From positions 24,530,001 through 24,594,000 of the forward strand of contig JAPTOF010000003.1 in NCBI GenBank assembly GCA_028554755.1: a stretch of 64,000 nt of DNA, written 5' to 3'. The notes under the pieces are model-generated. The model ran no database searches. It was not told where the DNA came from and saw nothing but the letters and a program-made list of their open reading frames with translations. The translations under genes and the position numbers were made by a program. This DNA comes from Cordia subcordata (lineage: Eukaryota > Streptophyta > Magnoliopsida > Boraginales > Cordiaceae). This document shows, one piece after another, positions 62,701 to 64,000 of the stretch. Numbering within the stretch: the stretch's first letter is position 1; each line of letters opens with the position of its first letter.

Positions 62701-64000
62701 TTAAATTCAGAACCAACTAATTGGACGAGGAAACAAAGGATTAGCAGATATCTGTTATTCCTTCTTTAATACAGAGATGAAAATTATTCACTTCTCTGTA
62801 CATTTTCCCACCATTTAGAGAGAATAGTAAAGAATCTTTACCGTGCCAATGCTTAACAATTTGCAGCAATGTACAAAAACAGAAAATTCACACTGTCAGG
62901 AAATAAAGGTATTTAGAGCCTCCTGGTAGTGTTGAATGAGCTACTATATGATAGCTGAACTAATAATTTGAGGATACAAGTACTAAACCTCTTTCAGAAA
63001 AGCCAACATATTCGGGGTTGGTTCATGGAAATCTGGACCCCTGAAATCGATCACCTCATTTGGATCCTGAATATAATTAATTGTTGGATAAACTGGATCT
63101 CCACCCCATACTGCAATGAGACAAATAAACTACTGAACAAGCCAGAGAGAAAAAAAGTAGAAGAATAAGGCATAGCGCGACATTTCCTCGACTCTACAGT
63201 GATGCATTGCATCAACAGCCAGGATGCATAAAATCAGAGAAAAGAAAATTTGAAAATCCTAATTTCAGTAAGGGCAAAGTAGAGAGCAGCAATAAAAGTG
63301 ATAAAGACATTGTTATCGATTATAAGATGCATCCTGAGTTCTGTAAAGAACAATTATACATAAAAAGAATAAATTTTTATATGAAATCAAGCTGCTAACA
63401 ATAGCTTCCTCAGGACAACCACATGCTAATGGCCTTTAAACTCCTATAACCTTCACATGCTGACACCACATGATTCAATATCTATACACTGCAAATGAAT
63501 TCCAGACAAATTTCAACTTCATGATGCTGATTAGCCAATATACTCTATCAAACTCTGCTAATCAATTCTTTTCATAACATTCTATACCTAAAAAGAATAG
63601 GCAGCAGACACGAAAAGAAGTACATTAACGTAAAAATTTCAGATCAAGGAGGATAGAAACTAGAAATTGTATAATTATGTCGAATCGGGATTTGACATTC
63701 CAAAAAGAGTAAAGGACTTGAGATCAAGTGAATGAATTGCTCCCAGAAAACCATGTTTCAAGAATCACCGAGAAAATGGGCTACGATGAAGTATACTTGC
63801 TCCATAATTCTAACAATATCCCAAAAAGCAGGGAGAAAAGAGAACACAAAAAGAAGCAATAAACAGAGAATGAAGCCAACACAAATTTAAAGCTTAGAGG
63901 CTTTTAATTTTTCTCCGAAAGACAGCCCGATAATACAAAAACAGATGACAAGAATTTGCTAGGATATTGCACATACTTTGTTTTATTTGGTCTTCTCGCA
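59756..64000 (-). CDS. HMR: HEMERA / pTAC12 (PAP5), C-terminal part, truncated by window edge
   Basis: Minus-strand exons join in phase: 63977-64000 (partial), 62989-63110, 61558-61626, 60901-60954, 60641-60745 and 59756-59851 (TAG). They encode the last ~155 residues of a protein of roughly 530. Diagnostic blocks are WGGDPVYPTINYIQDPNEV, DFRGPDFHEPTPNML, DEAMARAVDIGEND, an acidic run and RNWSVLKSNPELRKSK, then MSLDEAVDDSENLTDFLMDF. These match Arabidopsis HEMERA as I remember it. HEMERA works in plastids with the plastid-encoded RNA polymerase and in nuclei in phytochrome signalling and PIF turnover. The end LTDFLMDFEDD corresponds to the C-terminal transactivation motif in which the hmr-22 mutation lies (from memory), and the key aspartate is present. 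Intron 2 of those visible (61627-62988) is 1.4 kb. No defect seen; the N-terminal part with the transit peptide lies outside. Confidence 0.95.
61834..61915. repeat. 41-bp tandem duplication in a HEMERA intron
   Basis: Two units starting gatggaaaccaaaagtatca at 61834 and 61875 are identical over most of their length. It lies within the 1.4-kb intron and does not affect coding. Confidence 0.9.

Noticed and set aside
1..64000. Plastid or mitochondrial DNA insertions, viral sequences and MIR precursors
   Set aside because: No organellar gene, rRNA, pararetroviral motif or conserved miRNA (checked by eye for common families) was recognised; an alignment search would be needed to exclude short ones.

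Overview
This is a window of an AT-rich eudicot plant nuclear genome. The evidence is GT-AG introns, UTR-like leaders, plant-only protein families (remorin, auxin response factor, HEMERA, a plant-only DUF protein) and many MITE- and SINE-type repeats. No bacterial, organellar or viral block was recognised. The species cannot be named from the sequence alone. All gene calls come from reading splice-consistent exons by eye. Family names come from remembered motifs, not from a database search.

Layout. (1) 1-2176: a possible protein-coding scrap at the left edge, then repeats. (2) 2177-3861, + strand: a three-exon gene for a plant protein of unknown function (DUF7392-like). (3) 3862-15350: about 11.5 kb between genes, holding two small MITEs, a 96-bp tandem duplication, a 1.4-kb element with long terminal inverted repeats, and two members of a tRNA-derived SINE family. 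(4) 15351-19342, + strand: a six-exon long-type remorin of 522 codons. (5) 21666-28138, - strand: a complete 14-exon auxin response factor of the ARF6 type (919 codons) with an intact miR167 target site. It converges on the remorin gene with 2.3 kb between the two stop codons. (6) 28139-59755: about 31 kb of gene-poor, repeat-rich DNA with Tourist-like MITEs, several long inverted repeats, a third SINE copy, LTR- and TRIM-like remnants and one unexplained short open frame. (7) 59756-64000, - strand: the 3' part of the HEMERA/pTAC12 gene, which runs off the right edge.

The genes do not form a pathway unit. Remorin beside ARF6 looks like old microsynteny: from memory, Arabidopsis also has a remorin gene next to ARF6. 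ARF6 is an auxin-responsive transcription activator under miR167 control, HEMERA is a dual plastid/nuclear light-signalling and plastid-transcription factor, and the remorin is a plasma-membrane scaffold.

No clearly new biological system was found. The most unusual material is structural: interleaved and adjacent long inverted repeats at 39.1-42.4 kb, a SINE family with three TSD-flanked copies, and two MITEs placed back to back on a shared TAA.
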